A DNA stretch of 64,000 bases from Gardnerella swidsinskii (GCF_003397705.1 NZ_QJVB01000001.1:62001-126000), one strand, 5' to 3'. Positions 55,395 to 63,899 are shown, counted from the first letter of the stretch. Notes: generated from the sequence alone by a model not told the origin. Numbers and translations are program-made.

Positions 55395-56813
55395 ATGTCA
55401 AGCCGCGACCATGAATCGCATAAAAAGTTGCGTCAAAATTTGCATAAGCATTGGTACAGTTTTGCAATGCCTGCTGTTGGTAAACTTGTTTGCGCTCTTT
55501 CTAGGGTGCTACATCATGGCGGAAGCGCATTGCCGGGGAAAGTTATTGAGAGCCTTGATTCCGGCTTTCTAGCGCGTACTCTTGCATCATTGCCATACGG
55601 AATAGTTCTTATTTCCGGAACTAATGGCAAAACTACCACAACGCGTATGGTAACTTCTATGCTGCGTGACGCAGGGCTTAATGTATTTACTAATCCAACC
55701 GGTTCAAACTTTACTAGAGGAGTAGTGGCATCTCTTGCAAAAATAATGCCGGCTTTTGGCACAAAATTAAATGCGGATATTGCAGTTTTAGAGCTCGACG
55801 AAGCGTACGCAGTGCATTTTGTAAATCAAATCAAGCCTCGTTATTCTTTATTGCTAAATGTTATGCGAGATCAGCTCGATCGATTCGGCGAAATTGACAC
55901 AACTGCAAAACTATTAAGCAATGTAGCTGCAGCAACTGAAGGAACGGTAGTGCTAAATCGCGAAGATTCACGTATTTGCGCGCTTGCAAAAGTTGTTCCT
56001 TCCGGGACCTGTGTGCGGTATTTTGGTTTGGATGACGCAGTAAAAAGCATGTTCCCAACGGATGATGATTTGCACAATACTGCTGAAAAAAGCGAAAATT
56101 GCAAAGATACTGCAGAAAGCAAGGCTAACAATCTTCCTAAAGCAGACGTTGTGCTTTCAAAAGTTGGAGACCATGAGGCCGAGTTTATACTTGATGGCAA
56201 GAGTAAAACCACATCTGTAAAACTCGACGGCGCTTACAACATTTTCAACGCTGCTGCAGCTGCAACAGTAGTTCGCGCTATATTAGCGGATGCTACAAAA
56301 CAAAATTCTGCGCTGCAAAAATTCGACGACGACGCGCTTATGGAAGCGATTTCGCACGTAACTCCTGCTTTTGGTAGAGGAGAAGTAATTGAAGTTAATG
56401 GCGCTCCTGTTGAGCTTGTTTTAGTGAAGAATCCTATTGGTTTTAGACTTGCGATTGCTTCGGACCATCCACAAAATCACGATACCATGATTGCAATTTG
56501 TGACGAATACGCTGACGGTAGAGATATGAGCTGGCTGTGGGACGTTGATTTTGCAAGCTTTAGCGGCACTGGAGTTGCGTGTGTTTCGGGCACTCGCGCA
56601 TGGGATATGGCTTTGCGGTTGCAATACGATAAGGTTGAGGCTCGCAATGTGAATACGGATTTGGAAGAAGATGCTAAAGCTTTTGTAAATGGCGATTTTA
56701 GTGGCAATACTAAAAATGCTAAGCGCATATATTGCACGTATACTGCTATGCTTCGCGTGCGCGCTGCTTTAGCACAACTTGCGGAAGTTAAAGACGTTGG
56801 AGTTGGGAAGTAA
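55395..56813 (+). CDS. murT: Lipid II isoglutaminyl synthase subunit MurT
   Basis: 472 residues. Mur ligase ATP site ISGTNGKTTTTRMV near residue 75, LDEAYAVHF and LNVMRDQLDRFGE in the centre, and a DUF1727 C-terminal domain. With GatD it amidates D-Glu of lipid II to D-isoglutamine. The zinc ribbon with four Cys found in staphylococcal and streptococcal MurT is not seen; that stretch (about 205-265) is replaced by a Lys/Asp/Asn-rich segment. It follows dnaB by 15 bp and gatD follows by 5 bp, so it is likely one operon. Confidence 0.92.
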   Translation: MSSRDHESHKKLRQNLHKHWYSFAMPAVGKLVCALSRVLHHGGSALPGKVIESLDSGFLARTLASLPYGIVLISGTNGKTTTTRMVTSMLRDAGLNVFTNPTGSNFTRGVVASLAKIMPAFGTKLNADIAVLELDEAYAVHFVNQIKPRYSLLLNVMRDQLDRFGEIDTTAKLLSNVAAATEGTVVLNREDSRICALAKVVPSGTCVRYFGLDDAVKSMFPTDDDLHNTAEKSENCKDTAESKANNLPKADVVLSKVGDHEAEFILDGKSKTTSVKLDGAYNIFNAAAAATVVRAILADATKQNSALQKFDDDALMEAISHVTPAFGRGEVIEVNGAPVELVLVKNPIGFRLAIASDHPQNHDTMIAICDEYADGRDMSWLWDVDFASFSGTGVACVSGTRAWDMALRLQYDKVEARNVNTDLEEDAKAFVNGDFSGNTKNAKRIYCTYTAMLRVRAALAQLAEVKDVGVGK

Positions 56814-56818
56814 TTGTC

Positions 56819-57613
56819 ATGAATGGTTCCAGTGATATTAGTAAAGCAAATGCTACTTTTGAAGAAAATCGCGTGCTAGATATTGTGTCGTTGTACCCGA
56901 AAGACATGAATATTTACGGGGACTACGGGAATGTGCTTACAATTATGCGCCGAGCGGAATTGTATGGCTACGAGCCTGTGCTACGCGAGTACAATGTTGG
57001 CGATTTATGGCCAGAACACGTGGATATGATTCTTGGTGGCGGTGGTCAAGATCATGGTCAAAGTAGAGTCACTGAAGATTTATTTGCGCGAGCAGACGCG
57101 ATTCGTGGGCTTGCAAAAGATGGCGTTCCAATGCTTATGATTTGTGGTCTTTACCAGCTTTTTGGAGAGTATTTTGAAACCGTTGATGGTCAAAAGCTTA
57201 AAGGAATTGAAATACTTGGCGAGCATACGGTTGGTCAAGACGTGCGCATGATTGGAAATCTTGTGGAGCATAGTGCCGATTTTGGCGATATTGTGGGATA
57301 CGAGAACCATTCTGGGCGCACAAGCTTGGAAGATGGCACGCTGCCACTTGGCTCGGTTGATAGTGAAAATTGCGGTAACAATGGCAAAGATCACACGGAA
57401 GGAGCGCGCAAATACAATGTTATTGGAACGTATATGCACGGCTCAGTTTTGCCGAAAAATCCGCGTCTGGCTGACTTTTTAATTCGTACCGCTGCACAAA
57501 ATCGTTACGGCGAATTTTCGCCCAAGCGAACTGATGCCCAGCGCGCGGAGCTTGCGAAACTAGACGAATTAGCAGAGCGCGCTCGCAAAGTGGCCGTAAC
57601 TCGTCCGCGGTAA
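56819..57613 (+). CDS. gatD: Lipid II isoglutaminyl synthase glutamine amidotransferase GatD
   Basis: 264 residues. A class I glutamine amidotransferase: nucleophile elbow MLMICGLYQLFG with Cys109, and catalytic His207 in GTYMHGSVLPKNP. It releases ammonia from glutamine for MurT. The glycine-rich ILGGGGQDHGQ is typical. A polar insertion, DSENCGNNGKDHTEG, lies before the His motif. The ATG follows GGGAAG. The pair MurT-GatD is essential in several Gram-positives. Confidence 0.93.
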   Translation: MNGSSDISKANATFEENRVLDIVSLYPKDMNIYGDYGNVLTIMRRAELYGYEPVLREYNVGDLWPEHVDMILGGGGQDHGQSRVTEDLFARADAIRGLAKDGVPMLMICGLYQLFGEYFETVDGQKLKGIEILGEHTVGQDVRMIGNLVEHSADFGDIVGYENHSGRTSLEDGTLPLGSVDSENCGNNGKDHTEGARKYNVIGTYMHGSVLPKNPRLADFLIRTAAQNRYGEFSPKRTDAQRAELAKLDELAERARKVAVTRPR

Positions 57614-57665
57614 ATGAGCATAGGCGTATGTATGATTTAGTAAAAATTTGATCAATTATTTTATT

Positions 57666-57687
57666 CTATGCGCATAGTGTGTATAAT
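57666..57687 (+). promoter_or_regulatory. Promoter and operator of hicAB
   Basis: A perfect TATAAT lies at 57682-57687, placing the transcript start near the hicA ATG at 57694, so the mRNA may be leaderless. The palindrome CTATGCGCATAG (57666-57677) directly upstream is a good candidate for HicB binding. Confidence 0.6.
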
Positions 57688-57693
57688 CTTTTT

Positions 57694-57891
57694 ATGAGAT
57701 ACAAAGAGATTGAAAAACGTCTTAAGAAAGACGGATGGATACTTTTTGCACAGCGTGGAAGTCATTGCCAATTCGTACATAAAACCAAAACGGGTAAAGT
57801 CACAGTGCCTAAACATCCAGGTGATATTAACCCATCGGTTGTTAAGTCAATCTGGCGCCAGGCAGGAATTAGTGAGACAAAGGTGAAATGA
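57694..57891 (+). CDS. hicA: HicA family mRNA interferase toxin
   Basis: 65 residues. A double-stranded-RNA-binding-like fold with KEIEKRLKKDGW, the active-site His in RGSHCQFVH and VTVPKHPGDINPSVVKSIWRQ. HicA toxins cleave mRNA when free of HicB. The frame opens at GTG 57679 but MRYKEIEK at 57694 is standard. Its stop overlaps the hicB start by 4 bp. The pair lies between gatD and upp, a plausible insertion in a conserved neighbourhood. Confidence 0.92.
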   Translation: MRYKEIEKRLKKDGWILFAQRGSHCQFVHKTKTGKVTVPKHPGDINPSVVKSIWRQAGISETKVK

Positions 57892-58310
57892 TGAAATTAG
57901 CGTATCCTGTTATTCTTACTCCATACGAAGATAATAGTGGGGGTTTTGTTGCAGAAGTTCCTGATTTGCCAGGGTGTGTAACTGGCGGTAGTAATCTTGC
58001 AGATGCTTTGATTATGGCAGAAGACGCAGCAAGCGGATGGGTTCTTACAGAACTAGAAAGTGGCAAGACTGCGCCAAAAGCTAGCGATATTAATGATATT
58101 GTTGTAGAAAATCCTAATTCAAAGTTATCTATGGTTGCGCTTGATATGGATTCTTATGCTGCAAAATACGGTTCTCAGTCAGTTCGCAAAAATGTTACTC
58201 TTCCAGCTTGGCTTGACACTTGGGCGCAAAAAGCTGGCATCAGCTACAGTGGGACTTTACGCGATGCTTTAGAATCTTTATATGCTAAAGGAGCTGTGAA
58301 TAAAGCTTAG
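57888..58310 (+). CDS. hicB: HicB family antitoxin
   Basis: 140 residues. The N-terminal half is the HicB fold (YPVILTPYEDNSGGFVAEVP, then DLPGCVTGGS). The C-terminal part, NVTLPAWLDTWAQKAGIS, looks like a ribbon-helix-helix DNA-binding domain. It should neutralise HicA and repress its own promoter through the palindrome at 57666. It starts with two Met codons, the first overlapping the hicA stop. Confidence 0.92.
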   Translation: MMKLAYPVILTPYEDNSGGFVAEVPDLPGCVTGGSNLADALIMAEDAASGWVLTELESGKTAPKASDINDIVVENPNSKLSMVALDMDSYAAKYGSQSVRKNVTLPAWLDTWAQKAGISYSGTLRDALESLYAKGAVNKA

Positions 58311-58370
58311 TTATATTAGAGCTATATTATCTGATTTGTAATGCAATATTGTGCAATCAATTAACACAAA

Positions 58371-58409
58371 AGCCTGCTGAACTTGCAAAGTGTTGCAAAT
58401 CAGCAGGCT
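58371..58409. terminator. Bidirectional terminator between hicB and upp
   Basis: Ten-base perfect stem AGCCTGCTGA with TCAGCAGGCT and an inner TTGCAA pair, flanked by A and T runs. Confidence 0.88.
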
Positions 58410-58455
58410 ATTTTGTAGTTTTTGATTCTAGTTTTCGCTTGATTTGGTGAGTGTA

Positions 58456-59094
58456 TTAATCAATCAAACCATACAAGCGGTCGCCAGCGTCGCCAAGACC
58501 TGGAACGATATAAGCTTTGTCGTTCAAATGCTCGTCAACAGCGCAAACAACAACCTTAAAATCGATGGAAGGATCAAGTTCCTTCTCCAAGCGCTCTAAG
58601 CCTTCTGGGGCTGCCAAAATGTTAATAGCAGTAACATCCTTAGCGCCGCGCTCAGCCAAATAATGCGTAGCGGCAATAAGAGTGCCACCAGTGGCAAGCA
58701 TTGGGTCAAGAAGGAAGCATTGACGACCGGTCAAATCTTCTGGCAAACGGTTGGCATAAGTGACAATGTCAAGCGTCTGCTCGTCGCGCTTCATGCCAAG
58801 GAATCCAACTTCAGCGGTTGGAAGAAGGCGAGTCATGCCATCGAGCATGCCAAGACCAGCGCGCAAAACCGGCACAACCATTGGGCGTGGGCGGTTCAAA
58901 TGCTTGCCAGTCATCTTGCAAATAGGAGTTTCAATCTCGCGATCGCTAACTTCCAAATTGCGGGTTGCTTCGTATGCTTCGAGGGTTACCAATTCGGAAA
59001 CCAACTCGCGGAAAATATTAGAAGGTGTATTCTTATCACGCAAAACGGTGAGCTTGTGGTCCACCAGCGGATGATGTAAAACATGAAGATCCAT
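58456..59094 (-). CDS. upp: Uracil phosphoribosyltransferase
   Basis: 212 residues, family length. PRPP-binding loop DPMLATGGTLIAA, the N-terminal HPLVDHKLTVLRDKNT and the C-terminal YIVPGLGDAGDRLYG are intact. It salvages uracil to UMP. Start after AGAAGGT. The codon choice is GC-richer than in neighbours (many GGC, CTC, GCC), as for well-expressed genes. Single gene, convergent with hicAB. Confidence 0.96.
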   Translation of the reverse strand: MDLHVLHHPLVDHKLTVLRDKNTPSNIFRELVSELVTLEAYEATRNLEVSDREIETPICKMTGKHLNRPRPMVVPVLRAGLGMLDGMTRLLPTAEVGFLGMKRDEQTLDIVTYANRLPEDLTGRQCFLLDPMLATGGTLIAATHYLAERGAKDVTAINILAAPEGLERLEKELDPSIDFKVVVCAVDEHLNDKAYIVPGLGDAGDRLYGLID

Positions 59095-59407
59095 ACCTTC
59101 TAGGGTAATGCAAGCATGGCATGTTAAGCTATCGGCGTGCCGTTATTTTTGCGCAAAATATAAACAAATGTGAGTAAAAATATATATTTTATCTAAAATT
59201 AGCTAGCAAAATCTAAAATATAAAATCTAAAACTTAAAATTCAAGACTCAGAGCAGAAACGATACTGACTTGCGAAAGCGCCTGTCGGCGCAAACGCCGC
59301 TCGCAGCGGCAAAAAATGGAGCCCGGGGCTTAAACACAAGCCAGCATCATTTTGAGTATACCTTGTTTTCTGTTTTCACGCGCCGCACAATTTTAATCGC
59401 AAATAAT
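59095..59407. other. Gap with AT-rich repeats and a GC-rich hairpin island
   Basis: No gene found. The left part (59155-59245) is low-complexity with repeated AAATCTAAAA. At 59271-59342 a GC-rich island holds several hairpins: GCGCC-TGTC-GGCGC, GCCGCT-CGC-AGCGGC followed by AAAAAA, and GCCCGGGGC. On the minus strand GGGCTCCATTTTTT could end the gene at 59408. The right end resembles a tRNA 3' end slightly, but no cloverleaf forms. Confidence 0.55.
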
Positions 59408-60118
59408 TTATTCCAATTTTCCTGCGCGCCATAATTTCGCTCCATGAGCAAAAGATAACGAAAGTGCGTGTATATTTGCGGATATGTGCAAAACTTTTGC
59501 AATTTTCTGCGTGCGCATTGTATTTGCTTGCTCATCTAACTTTTTTGTGTAAACTCGCATTCCGCGCGCAATAATCGAAGTAAAAGCTGAAGCGCGGTAA
59601 AGAGCTACGGCAAAATCGCCTGTAAAAGCACCAGAAAGAATAGAGTCTGCAAGTTGCGCAATATCTTCTCCGGTAGGAGTGTCGTCAATTCCTGTAATAG
59701 CTGAAGCGCTTGTTGTTTCAGGCTCGCCAAGACTCCAGTACTCGGCGTAAGCTTCGCGCTGCTTTCGTAGAGACATGCGCAGTAAGTACAGTCGCCACAA
59801 CATTCCAGGAAGAGACTCAGCCTCCGCGTGACTCCACAAATCTGCAATAACTTCAATGCCTTCATTTTCAACTAAATTCAGCACGCGTTCAACGATTTCC
59901 GGCGACTGCGTTTTATGAACGCGGTTAAGCAAAACTGCAGCGGAAGTGTGGCTAATTTCGTTTACAACCTGCGGATCCGTGCCGCCTTCAATCTGCGCGA
60001 GCATTGCAGGATCCATTTGTGCAGGTCGGCTTGGGCGTGAAGCTCCTGTAGGGCTTGGCATAAAAGCAGATCTGCTTGAATGAATAGAACTCGATTGTGA
60101 ATTTAAACTAGTAGACAC
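59408..60118 (-). CDS. Uncharacterised protein translationally coupled to the MutT1-like gene
   Basis: About 237 residues; I do not recognise a family. The first 50 residues are Ser/Pro-rich and likely disordered. The rest is predicted mainly helical and soluble, with segments such as VERVLNLVENEGIEVIADLW and ISANIHALSLSFAHGAKLWRAGKLE. No catalytic motif or membrane segment is seen. GTG 60118, with AAGG upstream, lies 11 bp inside the preceding gene, so I chose it over the frame opening at 60154; ATG 60061 (MPSPTGAS) is another option. The overlap suggests joint expression with the Nudix/phosphatase enzyme. Confidence 0.72.
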   Translation of the reverse strand: MSTSLNSQSSSIHSSRSAFMPSPTGASRPSRPAQMDPAMLAQIEGGTDPQVVNEISHTSAAVLLNRVHKTQSPEIVERVLNLVENEGIEVIADLWSHAEAESLPGMLWRLYLLRMSLRKQREAYAEYWSLGEPETTSASAITGIDDTPTGEDIAQLADSILSGAFTGDFAVALYRASAFTSIIARGMRVYTKKLDEQANTMRTQKIAKVLHISANIHALSLSFAHGAKLWRAGKLE

Positions 60119-61340
60119 TTGGCAGAACCTTTTCAATATCAATAATGCGAGCACCTTTAGGGGTATTAATTATATGCAAAACTATTGCGCTTCCTGTAGG
60201 CATGTATGGAGATTTTTGACTGAGTATGCGCTTGTGTGCTCGAGGCTTTGTTATTTCGCGCAAATAATCGAAGAAAGTGCCAATCACTGGGCGGTGCAAG
60301 CACATGACGGTTGCGTTGTTGGATGCGATTGCGCTGTTGGCTGTGCTTTCGGTGTTGGCTGTGCTTACATTGCTAGTTTTACTTGTATTTTGTGCGTTAC
60401 ACTCAAGATTTTGTATTTCGTTTATAAGCACAGACAATGTAGATTTTGGTTGTTTCTCGTGATGGTCTTCAGTAAGTTCCGCAACCTGTTCTATTTGAAG
60501 TGAAGAGTCGTGTGCAAAAGCCGCAACCGTTTCAACGCAACGCTTCCAAGGTGACGATATGATTTTATTCGGCGCGTAGCAGGCAAGCTCGCGTCCTAGA
60601 GCGTATGATGCGGCTGCTCCAAGAGGTGTGATTGGTCGAGTCGCTTCGCTTCCTTGCCAAGTTTTTCGAGACTCAGCTTTTCCGTGACGCACTAGAAGCA
60701 ACGTGCTGTATTCTGCTTTACCTGCGTGGAGCTTTTCTAAGAAAGCGTCTAGCACTTCACGGTCGCTATCGTGCGTAAGCTTTTTTCGCGCTTGAGAAGG
60801 AGTAAGCCATAAAACATTGCCAATTTCAGTAGGTTTTGCTGGCTTAATTGGTCCGAAAGCAGGGAGACGCTTTGCTGCAGTTGGCTTGTCGATTAAGCGC
60901 ATCATCCAGTAGTGGATTCGCTTTATTACTTCCGGCTGGGAATTGCGATTTTGGCTGTTATTTGATGAGCTGTTCTTGGAAGACTTTTTGCCTTCGCGCT
61001 CAAGCGGATACTCTATTTTGGCAATGTGTGGACCTAGCGTGACTGAATATCCTGTTTCTTCTCCAACTTCGCGCACGGCTGTGTGGCGATGCGATTCGTT
61101 TGGCTCATTCTTTCCTTTTGGCCAGCTCCAATCGTCATATTTAGGACGGTAGACTAGGCAAAGCTCAAAATCGTCGTCGCTAGACTTTATTGCGCTGATT
61201 GGCTTATTTGCATGGTTTGGATTTATTGCATTGCTGTCTGTTTTTGTCTCTTCATCTGCATTTGAGCTGTTTGTAGTATTGCGCTTGCGATAAATAATTC
61301 CGCCAGCTGCTTCAACGTATTGCGTCGTTACTGCACTCAT
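60108..61340 (-). CDS. Nudix hydrolase fused to histidine phosphatase (MutT1-like)
   Basis: About 410 residues. The N-terminal Nudix domain (about 5-175) has the box GKNEPNESHRHTAVREVGEE then TG. The C-terminal histidine phosphatase domain (about 210-405) has LLVRHGKAESR with the catalytic His, SSPWKRCVETVAAF and the second His in MCLHRPVIGT. The same fusion is MutT1 of mycobacteria, which removes 8-oxo-dGTP and diadenosine polyphosphates. Two Asn/Ser-rich insertions are present. Start ATG 61340 (MSAVTTQYVEAAGG) is preferred over 61370 because the domain begins right after it. Confidence 0.9.
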   Translation of the reverse strand: MSAVTTQYVEAAGGIIYRKRNTTNSSNADEETKTDSNAINPNHANKPISAIKSSDDDFELCLVYRPKYDDWSWPKGKNEPNESHRHTAVREVGEETGYSVTLGPHIAKIEYPLEREGKKSSKNSSSNNSQNRNSQPEVIKRIHYWMMRLIDKPTAAKRLPAFGPIKPAKPTEIGNVLWLTPSQARKKLTHDSDREVLDAFLEKLHAGKAEYSTLLLVRHGKAESRKTWQGSEATRPITPLGAAASYALGRELACYAPNKIISSPWKRCVETVAAFAHDSSLQIEQVAELTEDHHEKQPKSTLSVLINEIQNLECNAQNTSKTSNVSTANTESTANSAIASNNATVMCLHRPVIGTFFDYLREITKPRAHKRILSQKSPYMPTGSAIVLHIINTPKGARIIDIEKVLPSVY

Positions 61341-61481
61341 ATTCACTATTTTAGCGGTTTTCTTTCGCAAATTTTAGTTATGCTTGGTTATTTATTGCAA
61401 TTCGATTATTTGCTCATTTGGTTAGAGTCAATTTAGTTGCTGATTTTTGTATATTTGCGCTGCTTACGTTTATCATGGCCA

Positions 61482-61690
61482 TGACTGTGATAAAAGTGTT
61501 GTGACTGTCATTTTCTCGTTCGTAACAGTGATTTTCGTATATATGACTGTCATTTTTTCGATTTTGAACGTGATTGGCTATATTTTGACAGTGATCTTAT
61601 GTATTTTGACCGAGATGTGTCGACTTATGACAGTCATTTTGACTTCCGTGACTGTGATACCCCCCCCATTTATGGCTGTGATATCTCACC
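61482..61690. repeat. Phased array of about ten 21-bp repeats
   Basis: Units share RTGACNGTSATTTT. Core starts are at 61482, 61502, 61523, 61544, 61565, 61586, 61607, 61628, 61649 and 61673: eight steps of 20-21 bp and one of 24. Several cores are palindromic (ATGAC-T-GTCAT). The spacers vary, so the array is conserved in core and phase rather than in whole sequence. A frame of 93 codons crosses it (VTVIF repeats) but has no coding support. It lies in the 455-bp gap between the MutT1-like gene and rloB, with no other feature visible there. Confidence 0.88.
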
Positions 61691-61795
61691 AATATCGCGC
61701 TATCATATCACTTACAACCTCTTTATAATTTCACGCGCCCCGCGTTCATTGCTGTTAATAGCAGCAATGAATGTGTATACAGTTACATTATTAAT

Positions 61796-62518
61796 TCACA
61801 ATCTTTCTGACAAATCTATTCCTGAAGCATGTTTGCATTCATTTAATATTGTTTCTACTATTTCTGGTACATCTGTCCAAGGAGCGTAGTTTGACTTTTG
61901 AGTTACTGAAGGGTGATTTTTTCGCTTTTCTTTTTGCTCTGTTTGCATATGTTGTTTTGCGTTTTTAAAAGCATTCTCATAGTTTCCGGTTAATTTTTCT
62001 AATTGAATATGCTTATTTTTATTCCCAGTAGTGTTGTGCAGTAGTCCAAGTTCTTTTGCTTCTTTTTGGCAATCTCGCGTTTCTGTGCAAGAAAGAGGAC
62101 AGCTTTTTATATGGTCAATAAGCCATACTTCGAAGCAAGGGTTGGAAATTACTAATTTTACTTTCCCGAAAGTTGAATCCGACTTAGATTGAGCTTGCTG
62201 AATTTTTTCTCCAAACTCATCAACGTCTGTTACAACCCATACCAGCGTAAAAGGATCGTAGTTTTCTTTTTTTGCTTCTTTGCAGTCTAATCTCTCAAGT
62301 TTAATCGCATAATTCGTTAAAGTGAGTGGATCTACGCCCTCTTTTTCTATGTTAATTGATTTATGAATATTCCATGATGTAGCACAATATTTACTTACTT
62401 CTGATTTTATATAGCTAAAATACTCAAACTCTGTAACTACACCGCCACAAACAATGAGGAATCTTTTATTTCGTTTCGACTGTTTCTTCGAACGGCCGTG
62501 TGATGGAACATGAACCAT
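61796..62518 (-). CDS. rloB: RloB-family protein (AbiLii-like)
   Basis: 240 residues. A basic N-terminus (SKKQSKRNKR) precedes the RloB domain. RloB proteins contain a TOPRIM-like fold with a CEGxxTExxYF motif; here it reads VCGGVVTEFEYFSYIK, so the first Glu is replaced by Gly while TE and YF remain. The DxD equivalent VTDVDEFG and the ISNPCFEVWLI segment are present. RloA-RloB pairs, including AbiL of lactococci, are phage-defence loci. It starts after GAGGAGC, 55 bp downstream of rloA. Confidence 0.85.
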   Translation of the reverse strand: MVHVPSHGRSKKQSKRNKRFLIVCGGVVTEFEYFSYIKSEVSKYCATSWNIHKSINIEKEGVDPLTLTNYAIKLERLDCKEAKKENYDPFTLVWVVTDVDEFGEKIQQAQSKSDSTFGKVKLVISNPCFEVWLIDHIKSCPLSCTETRDCQKEAKELGLLHNTTGNKNKHIQLEKLTGNYENAFKNAKQHMQTEQKEKRKNHPSVTQKSNYAPWTDVPEIVETILNECKHASGIDLSERL

Positions 62519-62573
62519 AGCCCGCTCCTCATGAATACTAGTGTTTTATATTGTTTTGAATACTGGTAGTGTT

Positions 62574-63899
62574 TTAGCTTCTGTTAGTATTTGTAAGTAT
62601 TTCCGCAAAAACATCATATAGAGACGGTTGTGGTGCTGAAGCGTATATGTTGTGTTGATAGTTTTTACCAAAGTTTACATTGCGGTTTTCCCATTCCGTA
62701 AGTGGATGTAGTGAAGATTCGCCTAATGTATTTTTCTCTATAAACCAAATTTGATCTCTGTCGAGAATAGTTTTGTCGGTTCCAGAATTACTAATAAGAC
62801 TTAAATCGTGAGTAGTAAAAATTAATTGCGATTGGTTAGGATTCGTTTCTGGATTACTGTAAAGCTTGAGTATTTCAGACACGAATTGCATGCTTAGACT
62901 TGTGTCGATTTCATCGATTAGAAGTATGGAATGTTTTGATAATGCATCTATAACGAAAGCAAATAGCAATAATGCTGTTTTAGTTCCTAAAGATTCAAAA
63001 TCTTCAGGAAGTTGGCAATCTTTTTGACCAGAATGTGTAAACATTAAACGTGAAACACTGAATTTTTGCAATTTTTCAGTGTTTTCAGAAGTGTTATCTG
63101 TAAGTTTATTGTTGTCTCCGTCAAGTTCATTAAGAAGATTTGCGAGTCTCGCTAGTTTTTCTGATTGTTTAGCATCTAGCTGTTCGGATTGGACTGTTAC
63201 ACCTTTTAATCCTAAATCTGCATATTTTAGCAACTTGCTAATGTTGGATGCAAAATCTGGATTTTCTTGTAAAACTTTTATCAAATTATTGGAATACCTA
63301 TCAAAGTCAACTGTTTTGCATTGCTGTGTAGAAGTTATTTCTTCGTATGCAGCTTGCAATGCTTGCACTCCTGATGCTGCAGCTGCAGATAAAAATAATG
63401 CGTTGTCTCTTGTAATTTTTTCTACAGTCTTCCCTATGGTTTTTAGGTTTGAGCCAAATCGCATTGGCTTGCCATGCTCTCGTTCAAACAGCACAGTTTT
63501 TCTGTTTGTTGTAGAGCGGAAAAGCCATAGTCCTTCTTCAATAATGTAATTATTATTGAAAGTGAACCAATATTTATATCTGTTGTTATCTTTTGCAATA
63601 AATTCTATAAAGAATGTTGAAGGTTTATTTTCAGACTCTTTGTTCAAAAGAAAAGGAAGTGCATTTATTTTTGAATTTGAGTTACCGCTTTTGAAGCTTC
63701 CTTCCACAAAATTTTTTAGAAATGCTATGCATTTTAACAGATTTGTTTTCCCTGAGGCATTTCCTCCGTAAATGGCTGCAAGAGTTGATACATCTGGATG
63801 AGGCCACGAACTGTTTTTTGCATGTACGGTTCTTTGCATGCTGAATTGTTGCGATTGACGAAAACTTAGTGCGTTTTCTACGCTAAAATTAAGCAACAT
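62574..63899 (-). CDS. rloA: RloA-family AAA ATPase (AbiLi-like)
   Basis: 441 residues. Walker A IYGGNASGKTNLLK near residue 44-57 and Walker B with switch, ILLIDEIDTSLS and IFTTHDLSLIS, mark an ABC/SMC-like AAA_15 ATPase. The N-terminus MLLNFSVENALSFRQSQQF is typical of RloA and the OLD-like group, but no TOPRIM nuclease is fused. A central helical arm of about 150 residues lies between. It probably senses phage and works with RloB downstream. GGAGGCAACT precedes the ATG. About 100 bp upstream to the window edge show no gene. Confidence 0.88.
   Translation of the reverse strand: MLLNFSVENALSFRQSQQFSMQRTVHAKNSSWPHPDVSTLAAIYGGNASGKTNLLKCIAFLKNFVEGSFKSGNSNSKINALPFLLNKESENKPSTFFIEFIAKDNNRYKYWFTFNNNYIIEEGLWLFRSTTNRKTVLFEREHGKPMRFGSNLKTIGKTVEKITRDNALFLSAAAASGVQALQAAYEEITSTQQCKTVDFDRYSNNLIKVLQENPDFASNISKLLKYADLGLKGVTVQSEQLDAKQSEKLARLANLLNELDGDNNKLTDNTSENTEKLQKFSVSRLMFTHSGQKDCQLPEDFESLGTKTALLLFAFVIDALSKHSILLIDEIDTSLSMQFVSEILKLYSNPETNPNQSQLIFTTHDLSLISNSGTDKTILDRDQIWFIEKNTLGESSLHPLTEWENRNVNFGKNYQHNIYASAPQPSLYDVFAEILTNTNRS

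Noticed and set aside
59313..59345. tRNA or tRNA fragment after upp
   Set aside because: Ends in a CCA-like string but no T arm, anticodon arm or cloverleaf can be built.
61447..61728. 93-codon frame across the 21-bp array
   Set aside because: The frame stays open only because the period is a multiple of three. It has no ribosome site, and the predicted protein is a low-complexity VTVIF repeat.
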